DNA of 64,000 nt from contig JADJCR010000002.1 in NCBI GenBank assembly GCA_016703125.1, positions 372,001 to 436,000 of the forward strand, read 5' to 3'. The position numbers were made by a program, and so were the translations under genes. Positions 25,380 to 35,068 of the stretch are shown here, one piece after another; the stretch's first letter is position 1, and every line of letters starts with the position of its first letter. Source of the DNA: Micrococcales bacterium (GTDB lineage Bacteria > Actinomycetota > Actinomycetes > S36-B12 > UBA10799). The notes under the pieces were generated by a model. That model did no database searches, was not told the DNA's origin, and saw nothing but the letters and a program-made list of their open reading frames with translations.

Positions 25380-28210
25380 ATGTGGACAGTGGCCGGAGAG
25401 GGTCCCGCGCCGGACCTGCCGACCGGGTGGGACAGCCACCGCCGATTCATCGCAGACCTGTTGTCCGTCCGCCGTCCGGATGTGGCGGTGGACCTCACCG
25501 GAGGTGCCGGTGCCGCGATCATCCGGGAGGTGGCGCCGTTCGTCCAGTTCACGGCGGCAGGGCAGGCACCGGCGGATCTGGTCCTCGCCGAGCAGACCTG
25601 GTCGGGCGAGGTCCAGGTGTCGCAGGACGCACTCGTGCTCGTGGACAGCTGGCGGGCCGATCAGGCCTGCGAGGTCCCGGTCGCGATCCTCGCCTCCGGC
25701 TTGGCGGTCGTGCTGCCTGCCGGGGACCAGGCCTGGCACTGGCTGCTGACCGATGCCTTCCGGGAGTGGTCGGCTGCGTACCTGCGCCCCGCGGAGGCCA
25801 CCACCGGGGAGGTCCTGCAGTTGCGCGAGGCGCTGGTGATCCAGGAGGCCCGGATCACCGCATTGGAGAGGGATGTGCTTCTGGCTCGGGACCGGGTTCA
25901 GGAACTCCTGCCTCTGGAGGTGTCGCCCAAGGCGCAAGCCAGGGCCCTGTCCCGGACCGTGCCGGTATCGCTGCGCAAACGACTGCGCCGCCGCCGGCCT
26001 GGCAGTGGATCCGCGGCCAAGCAGCCCACAGTGGATCTGCGGCCGCTGAAGCGGGTCTCGTTGGCGAACCTGCTGCGCACGCAGGTCGACCCGGAGTACA
26101 CCGGATGCTCGTGGGAGCAGTACGCGGCTGGCGGCCTGCGCACCGGCGACCCTGCGAATCCGTCCCATGCGAAGCGGCTCGCGGCTTCGGCGGATGCCCT
26201 GCCACGATCTGCGGACCCGGCCGACCAGCGGTGCACACTGCTGATGCCGGGGGGCGACCGCGTCACGGGATCGCTGGCTGAGCTCATCGATCGGGCCGAC
26301 CCCAAGTTGGTGTCCGTCGACGTGTGGGACACACTCATCGTCCGGGACCGTCCGGCGGATGCAGCGAAACTGGCCACCGCCCGCCGCATGGTCCTCAACC
26401 CGGCCATCGGGGGCACACCGCAGGGCGCCGATGCCTTCGAGGCGATGGCGCGCAGAGTGGCTGTGGAAGCGCAGTTGGCGGCGTCGGATCCGGCGCAGGA
26501 GTACGAGTTGTCGGACGTGCTGCGCGAGACTCTTCGCCAGATGGCGGACCTGCCGGAGGGCGGCCGGGGAGCTGGTCGCACAACTTGTCGAGGCGGAGAT
26601 CTCCGACGAGATCGCCTGGAGCAGGCCACGCCCCGACGTCGAGTCCGTCGTCGGCTGGGGGGAGATCGCGGTGGCCTCCGATTTCTACATGCGCGCCGAC
26701 GCCCTGCGGAGGGTGATCCTTGGGGTCTGCCCACCGTGGCAGGACGTCCCGGTGTTCGTGTCGGTGGACGAAGGGTGCTCGAAACGCCTGGACGGCGGCC
26801 TGCTGGAACTCATCCGGGCCAGATCTGGTGTCCAGCCCGCGGCCCACCTGCACGTGGGGGACAACCCACACTCCGACGTCGCTGTCCAGGTCGCCGCGGG
26901 CGGTATGGCCGTCCAGGTGCACCGGCCCGCCGGCTTCCCCGGACCCGGCGAGTTCGGCCGCGCCGACATCGCACTTTGCAGCGCCAGGCTGCGCGAGCAG
27001 TTGGCGGGCATCGCGGTTCGGGACGCTGAGTTCGCCGCGCACGAGCGAGCCGGGATCATGACCGCGCCGCTGGCCGTGGTCCACGTCGCCCGCGCGATCG
27101 AGCAGGCCTACGCACTGGGTCTGGATCGTGTCCACTACGTCAGCCGGGAGGGGCTGTTCAGCAGCGCGGTGCACGAGTCGATCGAGCCGCTCCTGCGTCC
27201 ACCGGGTGTGCGTCCCGTGATGGCCGTGCACCTGGCCCTGAGCCGGCGTGCGACGTTCGGGGCGTCGCTCACCGCCCCCTTCCGGATGTCGCTGCAGCGC
27301 ATGTGGTCGATGTATGCCAGGCAGTCCGTGCGCGCGATGCTGGTCAGCATCGGATTGGATCCCGAGCAGTTCGCCGACGACGTCGCCGCGGCGGGTCTGA
27401 CGCTGGACGAGGTGGTCGTCGATGCGCGCCGGGACCCGCGGATCGAGCGACTGCTCGCCGACCCGGCGGTGGAGGCCCGGATCGAGGCTCACGTGCGTAC
27501 GGCGCGGTCCCTGCTGCGTCGCTACGTCCTGTCCCGCACGACCTTGGAGCAGCCGTTCCTCATGGCTGACATCGGGTGGCGCGGCACGATCCAGGACAAT
27601 CTAGTGCGTGCATTGGGGATCCGGGAGTCGATTGGCGTCTACCTGGGTCTGTTCCCGTTCCTCAACGCCCAGCCCCCAGGTGCTCGCAAGATCGCAGCCG
27701 CCTTCGACGCCAACCAGGGCGAGGCCTTCTCGTTCGCCGACCCGCCCGGAGTCCTGGAGCGGCCGTGGACACCTGATGTGCCCTCGACGGTGGGCTTCGA
27801 GGAGGCCGACGGGCAGGTGGTCCCGCAACATGACAAGGAGCCAGGTCATGTCAGCCCCGGGATCGCCGCTTACCAGCGCGGGGCCCTCGCGGCGGCCCCC
27901 GTTGTGGCGAATTGGATGGCCGGCTTCGGATTCACCGCTGACGCCCTGCACGAGCAGGCCGGGCACTGGGCCCGCGATGTCTGGGAGGGACCCCCGGAGG
28001 GCCTGGCGGACATCTGGTTCGCCAGCGACCACGACGACTCCTTCGGTGCGTTGAACGTCACGAGTTTCGGCAAGAACGCCCCCCGGGCCGCAGTGGCTGC
28101 AGGGGTCGCTGTACGACCACGTCAGGCGCGGTGCGCAGGAATCCGGCTGGGCGTCCGGCTACCTCGCGTGGCGTCCGGTCAGTTCCCTGATCGAGCTGGC
28201 CGGCCGGTGA
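25380..28210 (+). CDS. Large HAD-hydrolase-containing protein (COG5610-like) of the polysaccharide locus, two frameshifts
   Basis: Reconstructed length is about 942 residues. The N-terminal 150 residues are unassigned; then comes a coiled-coil stretch (about 140-180) followed by a basic segment. A HAD domain starts near residue 300: motif I SVDVWDTLIVRDR, motif II VASDFYMRADALRR, motif IV HVGDNPHSDV. Such proteins (COG5610 type) occur in surface-polysaccharide loci next to glycosyltransferases. The last 350 residues contain SREGLFSSAV and ADIGWRGTIQDNLV and are not assigned. Two 1-base excesses break the frame, one within 26558-26569 (G runs) and one in the C6 run at 28079-28084; fixing the latter gives PQWLQGSLYDHVRRGAQ and a TGA at 28208-28210 that overlaps the next GTG. 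Confidence 0.75.
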
Positions 28211-29373
28211 CGATGGACCGGCCGTTCAACCCCTGGCTGTACGAGTTCTACTCCCGCTTCAGTCCCGACATCGCCTCAACGCAGGGACTGCGGATCGTGT
28301 TCCTCATCGGATCGGCGGATATCAGCGGGGGGACCTACGTCATCTTCGAGCACGCGCTGCGCGCCCAGGCCGCGGGGGCGCAGGTCGTCGTGGTCCCGAT
28401 GTTCGACATGGGCGGGGTCGCCCGCGACTGGCATCCGGCGCTGGACCGGTTGGAGTTCAGCGACATGGCCGGCATCGCGGACCGGGACTTCGACGTTGCG
28501 GTGGCTACATGGTGGCCGACGGTCTTCGAACTGCCCAACGTCCGCTTCCGGCACGCCGTGTACTTCGTGCAGAGCGCGGAGAGCCGTTTCTACGCGATCG
28601 GGCCGGACCGGGACTCATCGGCGCTGGCTGAACTGACGTACACGGTGGGCCTGCCGGTCATCACCATCGCCACCTGGCTGCAGGTGCACCTGGCCTACCA
28701 GCACGACTCGTTCTCGTTCTTGTGCCGCAACGGCATCGACAAAGACCGCTACTGTCCCGCGGGTGACACGCTGGCCCCACCCACCACCGAGGGGCTCAGG
28801 GTGCTGGTCGAGGGATCCGACGCGGCGATGAAGGGCGTGCCGGAGGCGGTGGCGGCGGCACGCGGCGGAGGGGCCGACGAGGTGTGGCTCCTGACGCCCT
28901 CGGCCATGGTGGATCATCCGGGTGTCGACCGGGTGATCGCGCGCATCCCTGCGGCGCAGACCCCGGCGGTCTACCGATCCTGCGACGTGCTCATCAAGCT
29001 GAGCCAGGTCGAGGGGATGTACGGTCCGCCCCTGGAGATGTTCCACTGCGGGGGAACGGTGATCAGTAACGACGTCACCGGGCACGACGAGTACGTGCGG
29101 GATGGCTTCAACGGCATGGTGGTGCCCACGGGGGACACCGCCGCGGCTGCGGCCGCAGTCGCCCGGCTGCGGGGCGACCGGGCGCTGCTGGCAACGTTGC
29201 GGACCAATGCGCTGCAGACGGCGGAAGGGTGGCGGGACTGGGACGCTGCCGGGGAGGAGTTCCTGCGGATCGTCACGGCGATCGCCAAGCAACGACCACC
29301 GGACCGGGTGTCCTTGCTCAGTCGCATCGCCGGGCTGCAGTCGCTGTACCGCAGGATGCTCGACGGCCGCTGA
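28207..29373 (+). CDS. Glycosyltransferase family 4-like
   Basis: A 388-residue GT-B fold glycosyltransferase. The N-terminal half has GSADISGGTYVIFEHALRA and YFVQSAESRFYAIG, the latter resembling the WsaF type of rhamnosyltransferase; the C-terminal half has LIKLSQVEGMYGPPLEMFHC and DGFNGMVVP, the donor-binding region with the conserved E-x7-E pattern. The GTG at 28207 overlaps the stop of the HAD gene; an ATG at 28213 is also possible. It ends four bases from the convergent GT2 gene. Confidence 0.82.
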   Translation: MTMDRPFNPWLYEFYSRFSPDIASTQGLRIVFLIGSADISGGTYVIFEHALRAQAAGAQVVVVPMFDMGGVARDWHPALDRLEFSDMAGIADRDFDVAVATWWPTVFELPNVRFRHAVYFVQSAESRFYAIGPDRDSSALAELTYTVGLPVITIATWLQVHLAYQHDSFSFLCRNGIDKDRYCPAGDTLAPPTTEGLRVLVEGSDAAMKGVPEAVAAARGGGADEVWLLTPSAMVDHPGVDRVIARIPAAQTPAVYRSCDVLIKLSQVEGMYGPPLEMFHCGGTVISNDVTGHDEYVRDGFNGMVVPTGDTAAAAAAVARLRGDRALLATLRTNALQTAEGWRDWDAAGEEFLRIVTAIAKQRPPDRVSLLSRIAGLQSLYRRMLDGR

Positions 29374-29377
29374 AGCG

Positions 29378-30493
29378 TCAGCCCGGCCGCCGCCGGAGGA
29401 CGTGCGCGGCTTTGCGCGCCGCTCGGTACACAGCGCGGCTCTGAATAGCCTCCAGCTGTGCCTGCGCTTGTCGGCGGTCGGCTTCGCAGGCGTGTAGCCG
29501 GTCTGCGAGAGCGGTCACCTCGCGGGTGCGCTCGTCGAGTTCAGACGTGAGTCCGGCGAGTTGCTGCTGTCCTTGCCTCATCGCCACGGCCGTTTCCGTG
29601 TAGTACTCCCGAAGCCGCAGTACCTCCTCGGCGACCAGGTGCATCGCCTGGTCCAGCTCCTCGCGCGGACAGTCGTAGACCACCTCGTCCAGGATCATCC
29701 GGCGCACCTGCGGGTCGGCGTGGGCGAGCACGTCATTGGTGATGAAGCCGGCCAGGGTACGTGCGACGAGGTCGTCGCGCCCGGACCTGCGCAGGAAGGG
29801 CAGCAGCGTACGACGAGCGATCTGACCGTACTGCTCAACCGTGGCCAGGGGCCGGCTGCCAGTGAGGTTCGCCCCGTGGCGCCGCCACTCGAACAGGACC
29901 TCAGGGAGCACGTCGAAGTGCTCACCGGCAGCCAGTGCCCGGATCCAGAGATCCCAGTCGAGGATCGTGTCGAGGTCCCCGTACCCACCGACGTCGAGCA
30001 GAGAACTGCGCCGGATGAACGCACAACCGACCAGGTGGTTGGTCCAGATCCAGGCCTCCGGGTCGTTCAGGTCCCGTGTGGTGTTGACCCATTCCGCGGT
30101 GACCTGGTCTGCGAGCAGGTCACCGTCGGCGTCAATCGTGCGCAGATGCACCCCGAGGACCCCGATCGCGGGGTGGCTGCGCAGCCTGGCAGACACCGCA
30201 GCCAGCGCTTCGGGCAGGAAGCGGTCGTCGGCGTTCAGGTTCGTCACCCAGGTCCCGTTCGCCCTTTCCAGGGCGACGGCCAGTGTGTGTGGCAGTGGCA
30301 TCCGTTCGGTGCGGACTGCGATCAGCCGAGGATCGTCGTAGGCGGAGACGACATCCCACGTGTTGTCATCTGAGCCGGACTCCACGACGATCAGTTCGAA
30401 GTCCGCGTGGGTCTGCGCCAGGACGCTGTCGATCGCCTGGCCCACGAACCGCCCGTAGTTGTAGGCGGGCATCAGGATGCTGAACTCAGGCAC
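29378..30493 (-). CDS. Glycosyltransferase family 2 with C-terminal coiled coil
   Basis: A 371-residue GT2 enzyme. FSILMPAYNYGRFVGQAIDS and NLNADDRFLPEA (DxD-like) mark the catalytic domain; LDWDLWIRALAAG is the acceptor-side ED/WD motif. From about residue 290 a coiled coil leads to a basic end (RAARKAAHVLRRRPG). It is a clear paralogue of the GT2 at 52394-53515, which shares the whole layout. I choose the GTG at 30493 because it aligns with that paralogue's start; ATGs at 30532-30535 would add 13-14 residues. Confidence 0.85.
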   Translation of the reverse strand: MPEFSILMPAYNYGRFVGQAIDSVLAQTHADFELIVVESGSDDNTWDVVSAYDDPRLIAVRTERMPLPHTLAVALERANGTWVTNLNADDRFLPEALAAVSARLRSHPAIGVLGVHLRTIDADGDLLADQVTAEWVNTTRDLNDPEAWIWTNHLVGCAFIRRSSLLDVGGYGDLDTILDWDLWIRALAAGEHFDVLPEVLFEWRRHGANLTGSRPLATVEQYGQIARRTLLPFLRRSGRDDLVARTLAGFITNDVLAHADPQVRRMILDEVVYDCPREELDQAMHLVAEEVLRLREYYTETAVAMRQGQQQLAGLTSELDERTREVTALADRLHACEADRRQAQAQLEAIQSRAVYRAARKAAHVLRRRPG

Positions 30494-30565
30494 CTGGCAG
30501 CCGCCGGATCCCGGGGCACGACCGGGGGCCATCATCGAGCAGCGCGGCTCGGTCCGGGCGGGGGC

Positions 30566-31555
30566 TCACGGCAGCGTCACCTGCATGGTCTGTCCGGAGG
30601 TCGCGGACTCCAGCACAGCCTGTGCCACCCGCACCGTGCGGGTTCCGGCAGCGAAGTGGATGATGTCGTCGCTCTTGCCCAGGACGGCGTCGCGGAAACG
30701 CTCGTGCTCCATAGCCAGCGGCTCGGGCTTCGCGAAGGCGTAACGTGTCATGTTGCCCTCGCTGACGCCGCGGAAGCTCTCAAGCATCGGCCAGCCGAGT
30801 GGCACCACACCGTTCTCGAAGAACGTGAGATCGGCGGTCAGCGTGTCGGCCACCAGCGCACCGCGCTCCCCGGTGATGACTGTGACCCGCTCCTTCATGG
30901 GGGACAGCCAGTTCACCAGATGGTTCGTGACGATCCCGCCGGACAGCGTCCCGGTGATGGCGACCAGGTCCTCATGCCGGCGCCCGCTGCGGTGCGCGGT
31001 CCGCGCCGAGACGGCGGTGTACTCGCTGCGGGTGACCCACGCGGTCAGGTCGATGTCGTGGGTGGCCAGATCGAGGATGACACCGACGTCACCGATGCGA
31101 GCCGGAAAAGGCCCCTGCCGCCGGGTCGCGACCTGGTGGATCTCCCCGAGTTGACCGCCCTCGATACGGTCGCGGGCCTGTTGCAGCGCGGGGTTGTAGC
31201 GCTCGATGTGGCCCACAGCCCCCACCAGCCCCCGGCTCTGGAAGGCCTGCGTCAGTTCCCCGGCCTCAGCGGCGTCGAGGGTCAGGGGCTTCTCGATGAG
31301 CACGTGCACACCGGCGTGAGCCATGCGCAGTCCGATGGGGAGGTGGGTCACGGTGGGAGTGGCCACGACGACGTAGTCGACACCCAGGTCGAGCAGCGCG
31401 TCGAGATCGGGGAGTACCGGTCTGCCCTGACTGCGCAGTCCCTGCTCCGCGACGGGGTCGACGACGCCCACGAAATGGACGTCCGGCAACTGCGCCAGTA
31501 CCCGGGCGTGGTTGACCCCCATCGAGCCGAGTCCGACGAGTCCGGCACGCAACAT
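30566..31555 (-). CDS. Gfo/Idh/MocA-family sugar oxidoreductase (WlbA-like)
   Basis: A 329-residue NAD(P)-dependent oxidoreductase. It has the Rossmann motif GLVGLGSMGVNHARVL, the family motif EKPLTLD with catalytic Lys, and HIERYNPAL, plus the catalytic DLATHDIDL. HIERYNP is common in enzymes that make 3-keto NDP-sugars for 2,3-diamino sugar acids (WlbA/WbpB). It sits immediately downstream of an aminotransferase and an acetyltransferase of matching type, so this trio probably makes an N-acetylated amino sugar. The ATG at 31555 overlaps the stop of the aminotransferase gene. Confidence 0.85.
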   Translation of the reverse strand: MLRAGLVGLGSMGVNHARVLAQLPDVHFVGVVDPVAEQGLRSQGRPVLPDLDALLDLGVDYVVVATPTVTHLPIGLRMAHAGVHVLIEKPLTLDAAEAGELTQAFQSRGLVGAVGHIERYNPALQQARDRIEGGQLGEIHQVATRRQGPFPARIGDVGVILDLATHDIDLTAWVTRSEYTAVSARTAHRSGRRHEDLVAITGTLSGGIVTNHLVNWLSPMKERVTVITGERGALVADTLTADLTFFENGVVPLGWPMLESFRGVSEGNMTRYAFAKPEPLAMEHERFRDAVLGKSDDIIHFAAGTRTVRVAQAVLESATSGQTMQVTLP

Positions 31556-32631
31556 CAGGCACCTGCCTCGGCGACGCTGTTCACCGCGATGACGATGGTC
31601 TCCAGATCCTGCTGCCGCAGGGCGGGGTGCACAGGCAGGGAGATCACCTCGGAGGCGGCACGCCGGGTCTGGGGCAGATCCACGTCCTGATCGAACGACG
31701 GCAGGGCGTGCACCGGCACCGGGTAGTAGACACCGCTGCCCACGCCGCGTTCGGCCAGACGTTGCACGAACGCGTCCCGTTCGTTGGCTGCGACCCGGAT
31801 CGTGTACTGGTGGAAGACGTGCTCCGCGCGGTCGTCGACGTGGGGGGTGATGACGCCGGTGAGGTTGTCGGTGAGGAACCGCGCGTTCTGCTGTCGCTGC
31901 TCGGTCCACTTCGGCAGCTTCCGCAGTTGCACGCGACCGATGGCCGCGTGGATGTCCGACATACGGGTGTTGAAGCCGACGATCTCGTTGTGGTAGCGCT
32001 TCTCCATGCCCTGGTTGCGCAGCAGTTGCACGGTGCGCGCGACGTCGGCGGAACTCGTGGTCACCATGCCGCCCTCGCCGGAGGTCATGTTCTTCGTGGG
32101 GTAGAAGCTGAAGGCTGCCGCGTCGCCCAGCGCCCCGACCGGATGATCGCTCCACCGCGCGGCATGTGCCTGCGCTGCGTCCTCCAGCACGAGGAGATCC
32201 TTGCGTCGCGCCAGGTCCGCGATCCGGTCCATGTCTGCGGGGTGTCCGTACAGGTGGACGGGCATGATCGCCCGCGTGCGCTCGGTCACGGCGGCTTCAG
32301 CGGCGGCGGGATCCAGGCAGAAGGTGTGCAGATCGATGTCCGCGAACACCGGCGTGGCACCGGCCAGGCGCACGGCGTTGGCCGTGGCGGCGAACGTGAA
32401 GCTGGGAACGATGACCTCGTCGCCGGAGCCGATGCCCAGGGCCAGCAGGGCCATGTGCAACGCGGACGTGCCGGAGTTCACCGCAACGCAGTGGGACCGG
32501 TCCACAAGTGCGCTGAACTCCTCTTCGAAGGCCGCCACCTGGGGTCCTTGAGCCAGTCCGCCGGACGCGATCACGGCATCGACGGCTCTGCGTTCCTCCT
32601 CCCCGAGGATCGGCTTGGCTGCGGGGATCAT
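31555..32631 (-). CDS. DegT/DnrJ/EryC1-family sugar aminotransferase (WlbC/WbpE-like)
   Basis: A 358-residue PLP enzyme that aminates keto-NDP-sugars. Motifs: AVNSGTSALHMALLALGIG (phosphate binding), LVLEDAAQAHAA (Asp contacting PLP), FSFYPTKNMTSGEGGM (PLP lysine) and NTRMSDIHAAIGRVQL. The ATG at 32631 has GAGGAGG five bases upstream and overlaps the acetyltransferase stop. With the neighbouring oxidoreductase and acetyltransferase it likely forms an amino group at C3 of a UDP-sugar; the exact sugar is inferred. Confidence 0.9.
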   Translation of the reverse strand: MIPAAKPILGEEERRAVDAVIASGGLAQGPQVAAFEEEFSALVDRSHCVAVNSGTSALHMALLALGIGSGDEVIVPSFTFAATANAVRLAGATPVFADIDLHTFCLDPAAAEAAVTERTRAIMPVHLYGHPADMDRIADLARRKDLLVLEDAAQAHAARWSDHPVGALGDAAAFSFYPTKNMTSGEGGMVTTSSADVARTVQLLRNQGMEKRYHNEIVGFNTRMSDIHAAIGRVQLRKLPKWTEQRQQNARFLTDNLTGVITPHVDDRAEHVFHQYTIRVAANERDAFVQRLAERGVGSGVYYPVPVHALPSFDQDVDLPQTRRAASEVISLPVHPALRQQDLETIVIAVNSVAEAGA

Positions 32632-33209
32632 GGGTCCTCCTCGAGGGTCTCGCCGCTCTGGCGGTACATGGCCCCGGTGGCCGGACATCGCCAGCGGTCC
32701 CCCTCCAGAGGTTGCAGCGGGACACCGGCGCGGCCCACCCAGCCGATCCGCTTCGCGGGCGAGCCGGCCACCAGCGCGAAGGCCGGTACGTCGTGGATGA
32801 CCGTGGAGCCGGCGGCGACCAGCGCCCAGTCTCCGACTGTCACCGGCGCCACGCACACGCTCCGGGCGCCGATGGATGCGCCGTCCCCGATGCTCACGCC
32901 GACGGGTTCCCAGTCGTCGGCGCCGCGCAGGGTGCCGTCCGGGGCTACGGCCCGGGGGTAGCGGTCGTTGGTGAGCACCACGGCCGGTCCGATGAACACT
33001 CCGTCGCCGAGTCGGGCCGGGTCGTACACCAGCGCGTAGTTCTGGACCTTGCAGTTCTCGCCCATCCGCACGCCGGGGCCGATGTAGGCGCCGCGGCCGA
33101 TGACGCAGTGCGCGCCCAGCACGGCACCCTCGCGGACCTGTGCGTGGTGCCAGACCCGGGTGCCCTCACCGATCCGCGCGCGCGGATCGACGTCGCTCGC
33201 GATCTCCAT
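32628..33209 (-). CDS. Left-handed beta-helix sugar N-acetyltransferase (WlbB/WbpD-like)
   Basis: A 193-residue hexapeptide-repeat acyltransferase. Repeats such as ARIGEGTRVWHHAQVREGAV and GAYIGPGVRMGENCKVQ form the beta helix; AGSTVIHDVPAFALVAGSPA and KRIGWVGRAG match the WlbB/WbpD end, followed by a short Trp/Cys-containing tail. It would acetylate the amino group placed by the adjacent aminotransferase. The ATG at 33209 is chosen; the frame is open upstream but without family features. It overlaps the aminotransferase start by three bases. Confidence 0.87.
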   Translation of the reverse strand: MEIASDVDPRARIGEGTRVWHHAQVREGAVLGAHCVIGRGAYIGPGVRMGENCKVQNYALVYDPARLGDGVFIGPAVVLTNDRYPRAVAPDGTLRGADDWEPVGVSIGDGASIGARSVCVAPVTVGDWALVAAGSTVIHDVPAFALVAGSPAKRIGWVGRAGVPLQPLEGDRWRCPATGAMYRQSGETLEEDP

Positions 33210-33253
33210 CGATGGTCGCCTCCCCGCACGAGTCTCCCAGACCGGCGCCGGAT

Positions 33254-34186
33254 TCAGTCCGGCGACTCCATGATGTCGAGCACGAAGGCCTGCACGAGCA
33301 GGATGAACCCGCACATGAACGGGATCAGGCTCAGGACGGTGGTACCCGCTGTGGGGCTGTTGCCCTGGAACGCCTCGTAGGTGGCCCAGAGGCCGACTCC
33401 GGTGCCGACGAACAGGCACAGCAGTCCTGTGAACAGCAGCAGGGCGATCGGGGAGAAGGACCAGAAGACGTACTTGTACCAGATCCGCCGCCAGAAGCCG
33501 GTGAACAGCGACCAGGACAGCCGCGGCACGACCGTGCGCAACTTGATCGTCGACTCCTCGAGCCCGTAGCGCGCGGGGATCGGTACGTCGATGGCGCGGA
33601 CGTTGGCGATGTTCAGCCAGATGAGCAGGTCGTTCTCGAATTCGTACCGTTTGGAGACCTTGTCCAGCGGGACGAGTTCGAGGGCCTCCCGGGTGACTGC
33701 TGTGTACCCGTTCTGGGGATCCACGAGGTGCCAGTAGCCGGATGCCGCTTTGTTGAGGAAGGTGAGGATCATGCTGCCCACGACCCGGTGCCGCGGCATA
33801 CCGGCCAGGCTGGAGGTCGAGAAGAACCGATTGCCCTTCGCGAAGCCGTAGTGATCCTCGGTCAGCGGCCGGAGCAACTTGGGCAGGGCCTCAGGGTCCA
33901 TTTGGTCGTCCCCGGCCATCACCACCATGATCTCGGCTCCGAGCTCCATGGCGACCCGGTGCCCATGGACGATCGAAGCCCCGACGCCCTGGTTCTCGTC
34001 CAGGTGCTCCACCCGCACCCGGGCGTCGTCGACACCACGGGCGGCCGCAAGGGTCCCATCCGTGCTGCAGTCGTCCACGACGATCACGTGGTCCACGTAG
34101 TCGGGGACCCCCTGGATCGTCGTGGAGATCAGTCGTTCCTCGTTGTACGCGGGGACGACCACCGCCACCTGGCGCTCATCGAACAC
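33254..34186 (-). CDS. GT2 glycosyltransferase with C-terminal membrane helices (polyprenyl-phosphate type)
   Basis: A 310-residue GT2 protein. VAVVVPAYNEERLIS, IVVDDCSTDGTLAAA and VMAGDDQMDPEALP are DPM1-like catalytic motifs, and GNRFFSTSSL follows. Two hydrophobic helices near the C-terminus (about 235-260 and 280-303) anchor it in the membrane. Enzymes of this kind move a sugar from an NDP donor to polyprenyl phosphate. The GTG at 34186 gives MFDERQVAV. It lies between rmlD and the acetyltransferase gene in a minus-strand operon. Confidence 0.87.
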   Translation of the reverse strand: MFDERQVAVVVPAYNEERLISTTIQGVPDYVDHVIVVDDCSTDGTLAAARGVDDARVRVEHLDENQGVGASIVHGHRVAMELGAEIMVVMAGDDQMDPEALPKLLRPLTEDHYGFAKGNRFFSTSSLAGMPRHRVVGSMILTFLNKAASGYWHLVDPQNGYTAVTREALELVPLDKVSKRYEFENDLLIWLNIANVRAIDVPIPARYGLEESTIKLRTVVPRLSWSLFTGFWRRIWYKYVFWSFSPIALLLFTGLLCLFVGTGVGLWATYEAFQGNSPTAGTTVLSLIPFMCGFILLVQAFVLDIMESPD

Positions 34187-34222
34187 GGTTCATATCTAGC
34201 AGAGTCGGATCCCGGCCCGGCG

Positions 34223-35068
34223 TCACGGCTGTGTCGACGCGACGATGAGAGGCAGCGCTTCGGCGAGCGCCTCGTCCCACGGGCGCATGGTGGGCAGACC
34301 CTGTTCACCCCAGCGCGCGTGTCCCAGGGCGCTGTACGCGGGTCGCGGGGCCGGTCTCGGGAACCGGTCGGTGGTCGTGGGCAGGACCCGTGCCGGGTCC
34401 GCGCCGATCAAGTCGAAGATGCGCCGGGTGAGGCCGAACCAACTGGTCTGCCCGGCGTTCGTCGCGTGGTAGACGCCCGGCGCCGCGGCGGAGTCCCCCA
34501 GCGCGATGACCTGTGCGGCGAGGTCCCGGCTCCAGGTGGGCTGACCGATCTGGTCATCGACCACCGACACCGTCGGCTGGGTCCGCTCGAGGGCGAGCAT
34601 CGACTTGACGAAGTTCTTCCCGGTCGCGCCGTAGAGCCACGCGGTCCGCACTACGTAGGAGTCCGGGTGGCGCAGGACCGCCTGCTCACCGTGCAGTTTG
34701 GTCAGCCCGTAGACCGACCTGGGGGACGGCTCGGCGTCCTCCGGGTAGGGGGCGTCGGCCCTGCCGTCGAAGACGTAGTCCGTCGACACCTGGATCACCC
34801 GGGCACGCGCAGCGGCAACGGCCACGTTCGCGGCGCCGAGCCCGTTGACGGCCTCCGCGGTCTGCGGATCGGTCTCAGCGGCGTCGACGGCGGTGTACGC
34901 CGCGCAGTTGACCACCACGGCCGGTTCCACAGAGTCGACAACGGCGCGCACGGAGCCCGGATCCGTGATGTCGATCTCCGGCAGGTCGACGCCCACTGCG
35001 CGGTGACCGAGCAGTGCCGTGAGGTCGGTACCGAGTTGGCCTCGTGCCCCGATGACCAGCCAGGTCAC
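34223..35068 (-). CDS. rmlD: dTDP-4-dehydrorhamnose reductase
   Basis: RmlD performs the last step of dTDP-L-rhamnose synthesis. The 281 residues show GARGQLGTDL (NADPH binding), NCAAYTAVDAAE, STDYVFDG and the catalytic YxxxK in YGLTKLHGE, then GQTSWFGLTRRIFDLIG. The GTG at 35068 overlaps the rmlB stop by four bases. RmlA (38910) and RmlB (35065) are also present, but no RmlC epimerase gene is seen here. Confidence 0.93.
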   Translation of the reverse strand: MTWLVIGARGQLGTDLTALLGHRAVGVDLPEIDITDPGSVRAVVDSVEPAVVVNCAAYTAVDAAETDPQTAEAVNGLGAANVAVAAARARVIQVSTDYVFDGRADAPYPEDAEPSPRSVYGLTKLHGEQAVLRHPDSYVVRTAWLYGATGKNFVKSMLALERTQPTVSVVDDQIGQPTWSRDLAAQVIALGDSAAAPGVYHATNAGQTSWFGLTRRIFDLIGADPARVLPTTTDRFPRPAPRPAYSALGHARWGEQGLPTMRPWDEALAEALPLIVASTQP

